Source of the DNA: a bacterium
Lineage (GTDB): Bacteria > Bacteroidota > Ignavibacteria > Kapaibacteriales > UBA961
Length of the DNA stretch: 12,680 bases
Direction: 5' to 3'
NCBI GenBank assembly: GCA_022844575.1
Contig: JALHLL010000018.1
Location: forward strand, 1 to 12,680
The translations under genes and the position numbers were made by a program. Positions 1 to 7,428 of the stretch are shown here, piece after piece. Numbering within the stretch: position 1 is the first letter of the stretch; each line of letters begins with the position of its first letter. Below the pieces are notes generated by a model, which was not told the origin of the DNA, searched no databases, and saw nothing but the letters and a program-made list of their open reading frames with translations.

Positions 1-2338
1 TATTGCCATCCAATTTAGTACCGTTATAGTAGATCGTGAACTCGGGATTAACCGGTAAGGTATAACCCTCGACAACCAATGGTGCGGTTCCGATATTTCT
101 AACGGTAAAGTCACGATCGGCATCATCATTTACCGTCATTTGTCCGAAGATAGCATCCGATTCAACCAAAATGATCGGTTCGCCAGGTTTGGCCAATACT
201 TCAACGGGATAACCGAATACGCAATCATCCCCGATACCGATATGATCACGGAAATCGCCTGTCTTATCGCTGACAAATGTAACATTGAAGATTTTTTCTT
301 CTTTGGGTGACATCGTAAACGGTAAGGATATCGCTGTTCCGTTTGTTTCCGTAATCGTAAATCCGACTTTACTGTCTTTTAACTCAAGACGTTTTACCGT
401 TGCCGGAAAATCGGAGTTATTGATTGCTTTGAATGTTTTGGTTACAGGTTGACCTACTTTTACCGCCCCGAAATCCGTAGGATTTGTTTCAAGCGTTACT
501 TTGAATGCATTATACTGAATGGTGATCGAGGTATCATTGCCGGCTTTATCGATAAAGTATAGTTTCGCTCGCGCATCCTTAAGTGGATCAATTACTTTTA
601 ATTTCCAATTCGCACGTACAGTTTGACCGGCGATAATTTTATCGAATTTGAAATCATAATTATAACTCGAATCGGGATCTAGATCCATATAAATGATCGC
701 AAGATTCGAACGAACATTCGCATCATTCGGCAGATCCGTTACGATAGGTGATTTACCATCAGGACCCACAACAGAACCGTCGCATAATACTTTATATTCC
801 GGATTCGGGTTGATGCTATCTTTTTTCGATAAATTGCCTAAGGCTACGCTCGTTGGGAAACCATAAGAATCATAATCTGAAAAGCCATATGCATACGCCG
901 CAAACGGTTTTTTCGCTCTAATACGAAATACACCATCGCCGGGAAGTTGTATTCTCTTCATTGCATATTGCTCACCGTTCGAGGATTTGATTGAAAATAA
1001 TTGACCGGGGCCTGATCCGAAACGACTTGCTACCGTACGCCATTCGAAAGCTCCATTATTAACCGATGCAAATTCCAAATCCTGCGGTACAACATTTCCG
1101 TCACCTACCGCATATACTATATTAACGAAGTTCCGTGTAAAGGGTAATGTTCCGCCTTTTGCATTCGGGGTGGCAAATACGATTTCTTTTTGATACTGTT
1201 CAATAGGAGTCAATACATATTGAAACGGATCACTCGATACATTATCATCCGCTTGACCCGTATTATATAACATGATATAAATAGGTGCATTAGCGGAAAC
1301 GATCGTAGAGCGTGGAGGTCCGTCATATACGCGGCGTTCAACAAATGCTTGATTTTCCGTACGATTATTATTCGGTAAGATTAACCATTCTTTCCCATCT
1401 CTGTAAACCTTAACATTCTTATAGTCAGGATGAGCAAAAATTCTTATGACGGGATTGTATAAACGCTCAACAACGGGAGTAACATGATATTCTTTACCCC
1501 ATGTTTCGGTCGGCAATTCCATTTCAACCGTAAAGTCGCACCATGGTACACCTGCAGGAACATTTGCACATTGGTTGCCGGAAATAACAGCCACCGGTTT
1601 TGTAGATACAACTCGACTGCCAGCTATATCCTGACCATCGCCATCATTTGCGAAACAAATAACATCACCGGCATTCAAATTCCATTTACTTGATTGTCCG
1701 GCTTTAAGACCGCCGGTTGTGCGCGAGCCCCCTACACCGCCCATTATAAATGTTACTTCCGTATCATCATAAGCCGCAACAATATTAGAAATCCCGGGTA
1801 AACTAAGTCCACCGCCAGCAGCAGTGTACTGGGGCCATGAAGCTATAACGTAATCATTACCTAAACCGGAAACCGGTACGGCAAGGAAACCATCGGAAGT
1901 ATATTGGAAGCGTGTCATACCATATACAACGATCGGTGCTAAAGAGGTAACATGTACACCGCATTTACCATATATTTTTTCGGGTGGTGCCTTACCTGCA
2001 ATAGGTTTTGAATATGCTTGACCGATTGCCGAAGGCAATTTGAATTCTACAACATCATTGGCGATAGCCATTTTCGTCTCAGAAAACCCTTTGCCGGGTA
2101 CTTCGACGGTGATCGGTTGCCGTACTCCCGAAGCAACAAAAACACGAGTTGTGTTCTCTGCGCCGGCAACTTCTTCATAGCAGGGTGGAAAATTGAAATA
2201 GAACTCATTACCCGCATTAGAACTACCGAGTAGTTTGGGTAGATCCTTTTCCACATTTTTCACTTTTACTTCTTGTGCGAATGTAAGCAGTTGTGTACTT
2301 AGGAAGATTGTAAAAAGAAAAAGTAAGAACTTTTTCAT
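1..2338 (-). CDS. Large secreted surface protein, IgGFc-binding N-terminal domain plus ASH/HYDIN-like modules (partial, 3' end outside window)
   Basis: An open frame of 779 codons starts at the ATG whose complement is 2336-2338 and runs off the left edge without a stop. An AAGGA Shine-Dalgarno-like sequence lies about 8 bases upstream. Residues 1-21 are a signal peptide (MKK, hydrophobic core, probable cut before QEVKV). Residues about 50-420 match the IgGFc-binding N-terminal domain family: FPPCYEE (50-56), GNDYVIASWPQ (160-170), AAYDDTEVTF (188-197), and the segment SGNQCANVP followed by WCDF (253-269), then WGKEY (280-284). C257 and C267 could form a disulfide. Near residues 609-690 and from about 725 are beta-rich modules of the ASH/HYDIN or 'choice-of-anchor D' type (FGAVKVGQPV, FTVRNIGTAPL). 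Such proteins in this phylum often end in a type IX secretion sorting domain, which would lie outside the window. The likely role is a cell-surface or secreted structural or adhesive protein; the ligand is unknown and the family name does not show antibody binding here. Confidence 0.85.
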   Translation of the reverse strand, partial: MKKFLLFLFTIFLSTQLLTFAQEVKVKNVEKDLPKLLGSSNAGNEFYFNFPPCYEEVAGAENTTRVFVASGVRQPITVEVPGKGFSETKMAIANDVVEFKLPSAIGQAYSKPIAGKAPPEKIYGKCGVHVTSLAPIVVYGMTRFQYTSDGFLAVPVSGLGNDYVIASWPQYTAAGGGLSLPGISNIVAAYDDTEVTFIMGGVGGSRTTGGLKAGQSSKWNLNAGDVICFANDGDGQDIAGSRVVSTKPVAVISGNQCANVPAGVPWCDFTVEMELPTETWGKEYHVTPVVERLYNPVIRIFAHPDYKNVKVYRDGKEWLILPNNNRTENQAFVERRVYDGPPRSTIVSANAPIYIMLYNTGQADDNVSSDPFQYVLTPIEQYQKEIVFATPNAKGGTLPFTRNFVNIVYAVGDGNVVPQDLEFASVNNGAFEWRTVASRFGSGPGQLFSIKSSNGEQYAMKRIQLPGDGVFRIRAKKPFAAYAYGFSDYDSYGFPTSVALGNLSKKDSINPNPEYKVLCDGSVVGPDGKSPIVTDLPNDANVRSNLAIIYMDLDPDSSYNYDFKFDKIIAGQTVRANWKLKVIDPLKDARAKLYFIDKAGNDTSITIQYNAFKVTLETNPTDFGAVKVGQPVTKTFKAINNSDFPATVKRLELKDSKVGFTITETNGTAISLPFTMSPKEEKIFNVTFVSDKTGDFRDHIGIGDDCVFGYPVEVLAKPGEPIILVESDAIFGQMTVNDDADRDFTVRNIGTAPLVVEGYTLPVNPEFTIYYNGTKLDGN

Positions 2339-2365
2339 ACGGCATCCTTAAAAAAATTTAATAAT

Positions 2366-2383
2366 GTATAACAACAGTTATAC
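2366..2383. repeat. Perfect inverted repeat in the leader of the surface-protein gene
   Basis: GTATAAC (2366-2372) and GTTATAC (2377-2383) are perfect complements separated by AACA. The repeat falls at the predicted transcription start and beginning of the leader of the minus-strand gene. It has no following U-run in either direction, so it is not a terminator. It could be an operator or a 5' mRNA stem-loop. Only the symmetry is seen; the role is inference. Confidence 0.4.
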
Positions 2384-2384
2384 T

Positions 2385-2415
2385 GAAAATTACGAATAGT
2401 TAAGTTATCAGTCAA
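2385..2415 (-). promoter_or_regulatory. Probable Bacteroidota-type promoter for the surface protein
   Basis: Read on minus, TTG (complement of 2413-2415) is followed after 20 bases by TAATTTTC (complement of 2385-2392). This matches the Bacteroidota pattern TTG-N19-TAnnTTTG except for a final C in place of G. Transcription would start near 2381, giving a leader of about 40 bases before the ATG at 2338. Confidence 0.45.
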
Positions 2416-2516
2416 AAAGATTTACATTCTTTTAATAAGTGTAACCTAAATGACTTTGTTTTCATATATGACAATAATCATCTTAGACAGTTTTTGTCAC
2501 AAAAAACGTAAAATTA

Positions 2517-2546
2517 TTGTCAATTTTTGTTCATTGCCTAACTTTG
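2517..2546 (+). promoter_or_regulatory. Bacteroidota-type promoter of tRNA-Leu
   Basis: TTG at 2517-2519 is followed by exactly 19 bases and then TAACTTTG at 2539-2546, a full match to the -33/-7 consensus TTG-N19-TAnnTTTG known for the primary sigma factor of Bacteroidota. A start about 4-7 bases further on would leave roughly 10 bases before the mature tRNA 5' end at 2563. Confidence 0.7.
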
Positions 2547-2562
2547 TACGTAATATTTGCCT

Positions 2563-2646
2563 GCGGAAGTGGCGAAATTGGCAGACGCACCATCTTGAGG
2601 GGGTGGCGCCTTTACTGGTGTACGGGTTCAAGTCCCGTCTTCCGCA
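2563..2646 (+). tRNA. tRNA-Leu (anticodon GAG)
   Basis: The sequence folds as a class II tRNA. The acceptor stem is GCGGAAG (2563-2569) with CTTCCGC (2639-2645), and A2646 is the discriminator. The anticodon stem is CCATC (2590-2594) with GGTGG (2602-2606), with one T-G pair, and the loop TTGAGGG puts GAG at 2597-2599. The long variable arm pairs CGCC with GGTG, and the T-arm has ACGGG, TTCAAGT, CCCGT. The long variable arm and A discriminator fit leucine. The bases after the discriminator are CCT, so the 3' CCA is not encoded and must be added by the CCA-adding enzyme. Confidence 0.97.
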
Positions 2647-2652
2647 CCTTAC

Positions 2653-2685
2653 AAAGCTGTTGCATATTGCAACGGCTTTTTTTTT
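2653..2685 (+). terminator. Intrinsic terminator of tRNA-Leu
   Basis: A 10-bp stem, A2655-A2664 with T2668-T2677 (one T-G pair, loop TAT), can be extended by two A-T pairs and is followed by nine T residues ending at 2685. It lies 7 bases after the tRNA and ends only 23 bases before the start codon of the next gene. Confidence 0.9.
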
Positions 2686-2708
2686 ATTTTTCTTATCTTG
2701 AAATTACG

Positions 2709-3218
2709 GTGTTGAAAACATATTTGTTCATTATATGCCTTACAACTTTGTTTACTGCTTGTAACGAAGGACTTAAGCCGGAACCTGAAAATGCTGATTT
2801 GGCCGGTAAAGGATTTGTAAAGGGAACAATCATAGTGAAAGACGGTGTGAACGGTTGGAAAAAATCTAAAGACTCTATCTTTGCCGTGAGAGTTGCAGGT
2901 TTTCTTGATAATCCTCCTTCCGATATCATCAATAGTGTCCTCAATGGGAAGGCATATCTCAATTCGGATACCGTTGCACTCTATCAGGATTCGACAGTAT
3001 TTTACATTCCCATTAATGATTCTCCTAAAACGATACAGTATCTTGGTGTTGCCTTGCAATATTCAAAAAGTAGCTTTTTATCACAGAGGGTTATCGGAGT
3101 TTATACGGAATCGGGAGATAATACAAAACCAAGTGTAATTAAAGTAACTCCTTTCGATACCGTTAATGTGAGGATATACATTGATTTTGAAAACCTACCA
3201 CCACAACCTTCTCTATAA
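2709..3218 (+). CDS. Small lipoprotein preceding a TonB-dependent receptor
   Basis: I set the start at GTG 2709 (TTG 2712 is the alternative), giving 169 residues. The open frame extends further upstream, but only by reading through the tRNA and its terminator. From GTG the protein begins MLKTYLFIICLTTLFTAC, a lipoprotein signal with the lipobox cysteine at residue 18 (F-T-A-C; F at -3 is less usual). The mature part is a beta-rich domain starting GFVKGTIIVKDG and ending IDFENLPPQPSL. No catalytic motif is seen. The TonB receptor starts 10 bp after the stop, so the two are probably cotranscribed and may work together at the outer membrane, as HmuY does with HmuR; homology to HmuY is not claimed. 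From memory, similar short lipoproteins with a D-F-x-N-L-P-P-Q-P ending occur beside TonB receptors in Ignavibacteria; I could not verify this. No clear Shine-Dalgarno sequence precedes it. Confidence 0.75.
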   Translation: MLKTYLFIICLTTLFTACNEGLKPEPENADLAGKGFVKGTIIVKDGVNGWKKSKDSIFAVRVAGFLDNPPSDIINSVLNGKAYLNSDTVALYQDSTVFYIPINDSPKTIQYLGVALQYSKSSFLSQRVIGVYTESGDNTKPSVIKVTPFDTVNVRIYIDFENLPPQPSL

Positions 3219-3228
3219 ACTCATAAAT

Positions 3229-5451
3229 ATGAACGACATGCTATACCATAAGGCATTACTCATACTTTTGTTAACTCTCATTTTCGGTTATTCTTCATAC
3301 TCGCAAGAAATTTCCGTAGTTAAAGGTACTGTTAAAGAAAGAAACAATTCTTTGTTGATTGCTGGTGCGCAAATACGCATTCAGAATAGTAAAATCGGTG
3401 CGCACTCAGATGCTAAAGGTTTTTATGCTCTAAAAAATGTTCCTTTTGGCAAGCATATACTTATAATTAAGTGTATCGGCTATAAAGCATTTTCACAAGA
3501 GATTTCGGTTGATAAAAGCGAGATCGTGTTACATATAAATCTCGAGCCACTTCCCTATTCAACAGACGAGGTTGTGGTTTCCGCTTCAAAGAGGGTACAA
3601 GCAGTACAAGATGTTCCGATAAGTATTTCTGTTATCGATCAGAGAGCGATTGCAGATAGGAGTATAACAAAAATAGATGATGCTCTGAGATACGTTTCCG
3701 GTGTTAATGTTGCAAAAGATCAGGTAAGTATTAGGGGTTCGAGCGGATTTGCTTTAGGTCTCGGAAGCCGTACAGCAATTTTGTTGGACGGTTTTCCACT
3801 TCTTTCTGGCGATAATGCTGACATAAAATTTGATATGATGCCAATGATGGATATTGAAAGGATTGAAGTGATTAAGGGTGCCGGTTCAGCATTATACGGC
3901 ACAGGTGCTTTGGGTGGGGTAATAAGCATGTTTACAGCTTCTCCGAAAGAACATTCACAAATAAAAGTACGTGGTTTCTCGGGTGGTTATGATAACCCAA
4001 CATATCCGGCTTGGGAAGTATTTCCGACCACACCACTTCTTTACGGTATTGATGCCTCTTATTCGCAAAGAATAGGAAATTTCACAGCAACGGTCTCGGG
4101 GGGATATAAATATGATCGTTCATACAAATTGTGGGATGATTCCAAACGGTGGAATATATATGGGAAGTTCGGTTATGATTTTTCCGAACAAACATCTTGT
4201 TTTCTATTTTTAAATTCAGCCTCGGAGGAAAGAGGAAACTTTCTCTTTTGGAATGACTTAGATAGTGCTACGAAACCACCGACTACATCAAACATGAATG
4301 AAAGACGGCTTTCTAAAAAGTTCGTTACCGGTGCGGAAGTTAAACATCTTATTGGTGACGATGCTTTCCTCTTGGTTCGTACCTCTGCGTTTGCGACTTC
4401 TTTTGATGAACTCAATAAAGCACCTGGTGAAGAAATCGTAGCATCCGATGCTATATCGTGGTTTACTGAAACACAACTTTCCACTTCTATATCGCAGAAG
4501 AATTTTCTAACCGTCGGGGGGGTATTCACGGTTAACTCGGTGGACTCACCGACTTATGGCGAACGTTCGCAATCGATCGGCTCCGGATATTCACAAATCG
4601 AGAACACCTCTTTTACCGATTTGATTATAACCGTAGGTGGTCGTATTGATATAGAAAAAACCGAAAGTATTGAGCAGCAACATATACAGTTTAGTCCGAA
4701 ACTGGGTTTATCATACAGTGGCTTCTTACCCTTACGACTCCGCTCTTCATTCGGGCAGGGCTTTCGTACTCCGGCTGTTGCGGAACGTTTTGCCAATATC
4801 CGTAATCCTTTTCCGGTTAATGCTAATCCTAAGTTAGTACCTGAGCGTTCCACAACATTTGAGATAGGTGCTAATTCAGAATTTACAATTCTTGATATAC
4901 CCACATCCTGGGATTTCAGTATATACCAAACGGAATTTAAAGACCTTGTCGAACCTCAGATTATTCTTGACGGGGCGGTACCCGCCATTACATTCAACAA
5001 TCTATTAAGCGCACGAATTCAAGGGGCTGAATTTACATTCAGGTCAATGTTCGGTTCTATTGGTTTTGAAACCTCTATAACAGCTATGTATGCTCGGAAT
5101 ACAATACTTAATACCCCTTTAAAATTTCGTTCTCCCATATTATGGTATAATAGAATATGGATCCCAGTATCAGAGTTTGAAATACAAGTCGATTACAGAT
5201 TTATTGCTCGATCCGAACGAATTCTTGATGAGAATGAATCGAATTTCGAGCGACATATCCCGGATATTCAAAAAAGAGTACCTATTCATGTACTTGATTT
5301 AAGGGCAATATGGAATCTGCAAAAAAAAGAAATAGCACCTCTTAAAGTCATAGTAAATGCAAAAAACGTTCTTAACTATTACTATGTTGAGGTGATTGGT
5401 AATCTGGCACCAATACGACAGTTCTCGTTACAATGCGAGTTGAATCTGTAA
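3229..5451 (+). CDS. TonB-dependent outer-membrane receptor with carboxypeptidase-regulatory-like N-terminal domain
   Basis: The start ATG at 3229 follows the lipoprotein stop by 10 bp and gives 740 residues (ATG 3238 is also possible; a TTG at 3181 is in frame but overlaps the lipoprotein gene). Residues 1-25 are a signal peptide ending SSYS before QEISV. Residues about 30-107 are a carboxypeptidase-regulatory-like beta-sandwich (VVKGTV, then GAQIRIQ, DAKGFYAL). A TonB-box-like DEVVVSA lies at 113-119. The plug, about 127-235, has PISISVI, VSIRGSSGF, ILLDGFPLL, and IERIEVIKGAGSALYGTGAL. The rest is a 22-strand-type barrel with FGQGFRTPAVAE and a final strand ending in QCELNL. It should import a ligand across the outer membrane using TonB-ExbBD energy. 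The substrate cannot be read from the sequence, and no siderophore or cobalamin genes lie nearby. It contains G7 and G6 tracts (4516-4522, 4098-4103). Confidence 0.92.
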   Translation: MNDMLYHKALLILLLTLIFGYSSYSQEISVVKGTVKERNNSLLIAGAQIRIQNSKIGAHSDAKGFYALKNVPFGKHILIIKCIGYKAFSQEISVDKSEIVLHINLEPLPYSTDEVVVSASKRVQAVQDVPISISVIDQRAIADRSITKIDDALRYVSGVNVAKDQVSIRGSSGFALGLGSRTAILLDGFPLLSGDNADIKFDMMPMMDIERIEVIKGAGSALYGTGALGGVISMFTASPKEHSQIKVRGFSGGYDNPTYPAWEVFPTTPLLYGIDASYSQRIGNFTATVSGGYKYDRSYKLWDDSKRWNIYGKFGYDFSEQTSCFLFLNSASEERGNFLFWNDLDSATKPPTTSNMNERRLSKKFVTGAEVKHLIGDDAFLLVRTSAFATSFDELNKAPGEEIVASDAISWFTETQLSTSISQKNFLTVGGVFTVNSVDSPTYGERSQSIGSGYSQIENTSFTDLIITVGGRIDIEKTESIEQQHIQFSPKLGLSYSGFLPLRLRSSFGQGFRTPAVAERFANIRNPFPVNANPKLVPERSTTFEIGANSEFTILDIPTSWDFSIYQTEFKDLVEPQIILDGAVPAITFNNLLSARIQGAEFTFRSMFGSIGFETSITAMYARNTILNTPLKFRSPILWYNRIWIPVSEFEIQVDYRFIARSERILDENESNFERHIPDIQKRVPIHVLDLRAIWNLQKKEIAPLKVIVNAKNVLNYYYVEVIGNLAPIRQFSLQCELNL

Positions 5452-5469
5452 TGTGTTCATCTACTTTCA
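5440..5469 (+). promoter_or_regulatory. Possible promoter of the HEAT-repeat gene
   Basis: TTG at 5440-5442 is followed after 19 bases by TACTTTCA (5462-5469), which has two mismatches to TAnnTTTG. An overlapping TAATTTCG (5470-5477) is a closer match but lacks a TTG at the right distance. The 57-bp gap before the HEAT gene and the Shine-Dalgarno sequence AGGGG at 5496-5500, 8 bases before the ATG, favour a separate transcript, but the promoter itself is weakly supported. Confidence 0.3.
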
Positions 5470-5508
5470 TAATTTCGCATACTATTTCACTTTTCAGGGG
5501 ACAGGGTT

Positions 5509-6876
5509 ATGGAACAACAAGACATCATTTTCCGCTTATTGAACTCTCCGGTTTCAGAGATACGAAGAGAGGCAGCTTTAACATTCCGTGATTTTGATTC
5601 TTTGGAGGATGTCTCAATAGAATCATTGGCAAAAGGATTGCACGATACGGACAGGGGTGTGCGCGATGCATGTAGTATGACATTAATTACACTTCAGACG
5701 CAAGGAGTGGAAGTCGCATCACATGTAGCACGTCAAATTCTTACACATGACATTGAGGTGAGAAATTTAGCCGGAGACATACTCATCAAGTTAGGCGAAT
5801 CTTCTGCATCCGTTTTATGGGATTATGCACGTGATACGGATTTTGATGTAAGGAAATTTGCAGTTGACATTATAGGCCTGATTGGTACAGAGGCGGACGT
5901 TCCGATTTTGATTGCGGCGCTACAAGATGCGGACGCAAACGTTCGTGTTTCCGCGGCAGAGGCACTTGGAAATATAGGGTCGCTTTATGCAATATTACAT
6001 TTGATAGAGGCATATAGAACCGACGATGAAATGAAATTGCCAATAATCGATGCTCTTGGGAAAATCGGAGGTGATGACGCAGAAAATTTCCTTTTGGAGA
6101 CATTAACTTCGGAAGATGATATGTATTTGCAGACTGCCTGCATTGATTCATTGTCGCTCTGCGGTTCTCAAATCGGCATTAGTACGAGACTTGGAGAATT
6201 GTTACCAAATGCTCCCTCGGAACTTCAGGGAATTATCTTAAAAACAATGTGCGCTGTTTCATTCCGTTTGGAGCATCCGATCGAATTGCAGAATAATTTA
6301 CGATATATTGCCTATAATGCATTAAATGATGAGGATCCGGATATTCAGGCAGCCGGATTAATTGCTTTGGGATCGGATTATAAACCTGAAGACTTCGGTG
6401 CGCTATTAACAGAAATAGAAAGAAATAATGAATCTACTCAACAACATATCCTTTATAATCTTATAACATCCGCTAATCCTAATATTGCTTCACGATTTGT
6501 GACAGAGCTTCTTACAAGACAGGATGAGGCAAGTGTACTTTTGATGGGAGTTTTCGGAATATTAAGGGAAATTTGGGGTTATGCAACTGAAGAGCATAAG
6601 GCAATCATTTTGAATACATTATTACAAAATTTCAAACAATCGGATAATAATGTTAACAGATTCTTATTTGATTTTGTTATATCACTTGATCGAGTACTGG
6701 CAGCAAATACTATAGAAGAACTTCTAATATCCGAAAATGAAGAAGACTGTTTTCGAGCATTGGACATAATTGCAGCGAACGGGCTTCTTGAGTTAAGGGA
6801 TAATGTAACTTTACTTTCTGATGAAAAAACACAATTCGGTCTCAGAGCAAAAGAAGTTTTACTTGAGTTGCGTTAG
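5509..6876 (+). CDS. HEAT-repeat protein (cytoplasmic)
   Basis: This is a 455-residue protein without signal peptide or membrane segment. It starts at ATG 5509 with AGGGG 8 bases upstream. It consists of helical repeats with the HEAT/PBS-lyase-HEAT signature, clearest in residues 1-215: SEIRREAALTF, DRGVRDACSMTL, DIEVRNLAGDIL, DFDVRKFAVDIIGLIG, DANVRVSAAEALGNIG and LPIIDALGKIGG. The C-terminal half is also helical but the repeats are more degenerate. There is no enzymatic domain, so it is probably a protein-interaction scaffold; the partner is unknown. It is followed 27 bp downstream by the methionine-sulfoxide reductase gene in the same direction. Some HEAT proteins of this type are phycobilin lyases, but nothing here suggests that pathway. 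Confidence 0.85.
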   Translation: MEQQDIIFRLLNSPVSEIRREAALTFRDFDSLEDVSIESLAKGLHDTDRGVRDACSMTLITLQTQGVEVASHVARQILTHDIEVRNLAGDILIKLGESSASVLWDYARDTDFDVRKFAVDIIGLIGTEADVPILIAALQDADANVRVSAAEALGNIGSLYAILHLIEAYRTDDEMKLPIIDALGKIGGDDAENFLLETLTSEDDMYLQTACIDSLSLCGSQIGISTRLGELLPNAPSELQGIILKTMCAVSFRLEHPIELQNNLRYIAYNALNDEDPDIQAAGLIALGSDYKPEDFGALLTEIERNNESTQQHILYNLITSANPNIASRFVTELLTRQDEASVLLMGVFGILREIWGYATEEHKAIILNTLLQNFKQSDNNVNRFLFDFVISLDRVLAANTIEELLISENEEDCFRALDIIAANGLLELRDNVTLLSDEKTQFGLRAKEVLLELR

Positions 6877-6898
6877 AATGACATTAAATTTACATTTC
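6868..6898 (+). promoter_or_regulatory. Possible promoter of the msr-asd pair
   Basis: TTG at 6868-6870, inside the end of the HEAT gene, is followed after 20 bases by TACATTTC (6891-6898), one mismatch from TAnnTTTG. A start a few bases further on would nearly coincide with the ATG at 6904, so the mRNA would have almost no leader. No Shine-Dalgarno sequence is present, which agrees with that. Confidence 0.35.
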
Positions 6899-6903
6899 TA
6901 CCT

Positions 6904-7410
6904 ATGAATTTTACCACATCAAAACCTCAGTTTGCCGATGAAGCTGCAAGAAACAATTATATATTAAGTGTTGCACAATCATTATGTAATGGAGATGATG
7001 ATTATATCTCGAATGCTGCTAATATTGCTGCATTAATTTTTAATACGGTTCCGAATATCAATTGGGCTGGTTTTTACTTTAAAAGACATAGCAGATTGAT
7101 TTTGGGTCCTTTCCAAGGTAATATAGCTTGTACGAATATATCAATCGGTAAAGGTGTTTGCGGACAAGCTTTTGAACAAGAACATTCCATCATTGTTGCT
7201 GATGTTCATCAATTTCCGGGACATATTGCTTGCGATTCCGCTTCTAATTCCGAGTTGGTAGTTCCGATATGGAATAATGGAACTCTTATTGGGGTTCTTG
7301 ATATAGACTCACCTCTTTTCGCTCGGTTTAATACATTCGATGCAGATTTTTTTGAACAGATTACGGATGTTTATGCCAGAGGATCAGACTTCAACAGTTT
7401 TTACAAATAG
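6904..7410 (+). CDS. msrC: Free methionine-(R)-sulfoxide reductase, GAF-domain type (fRMsr)
   Basis: This 168-residue cytoplasmic protein is essentially one GAF domain and has the usual family length. It reduces the R-epimer of free methionine sulfoxide back to methionine. The family signatures are present in order: NWAGFY (53-58), LGPFQG with C76, GKGVCGQA with C86, DVHQFPGHIACDSAS with C110, SELVVP (116-121) and LDIDSP (132-137). The three cysteines C76, C86 and C110 have exactly the spacing of C84, C94 and C118 of the E. coli enzyme, the last being the catalytic one, so the protein should be active. It lies 27 bp after the HEAT gene and 18 bp before asd. The link to asd, an enzyme leading to methionine, suggests shared control of methionine supply, though this is inference. 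Confidence 0.93.
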   Translation: MNFTTSKPQFADEAARNNYILSVAQSLCNGDDDYISNAANIAALIFNTVPNINWAGFYFKRHSRLILGPFQGNIACTNISIGKGVCGQAFEQEHSIIVADVHQFPGHIACDSASNSELVVPIWNNGTLIGVLDIDSPLFARFNTFDADFFEQITDVYARGSDFNSFYK

Positions 7411-7428
7411 ATTAATTATAAAATAAAA

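Noticed and set aside
2563..2646. tRNA as an integration site of a mobile element
   Set aside because: No integrase gene and no second copy of the tRNA 3' end was seen; both flanks carry ordinary genes.
2450..2701. 83-codon plus frame over the tRNA
   Set aside because: It covers the tRNA gene and terminator and has no recognisable protein features.
2517..2708. In-frame upstream extension of the lipoprotein gene
   Set aside because: It would translate through the tRNA-Leu and its terminator; the lipobox signal peptide fits a start at 2709 or 2712.
2698..2726. Promoter-like TTG-N18-CATATTTG inside the lipoprotein start
   Set aside because: Transcription would begin after the only start codons compatible with the lipobox signal peptide.
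3181..3228. TTG start for the TonB receptor
   Set aside because: It overlaps the lipoprotein gene and places 16 extra residues before a good signal peptide; ATG 3229 gives a clean 10-bp gap.
4173..4904. Long minus-strand frames (118 and 116 codons) inside the TonB receptor
   Set aside because: They lie antisense to a clearly coding gene, have no domain or start signal, and are typical shadows.
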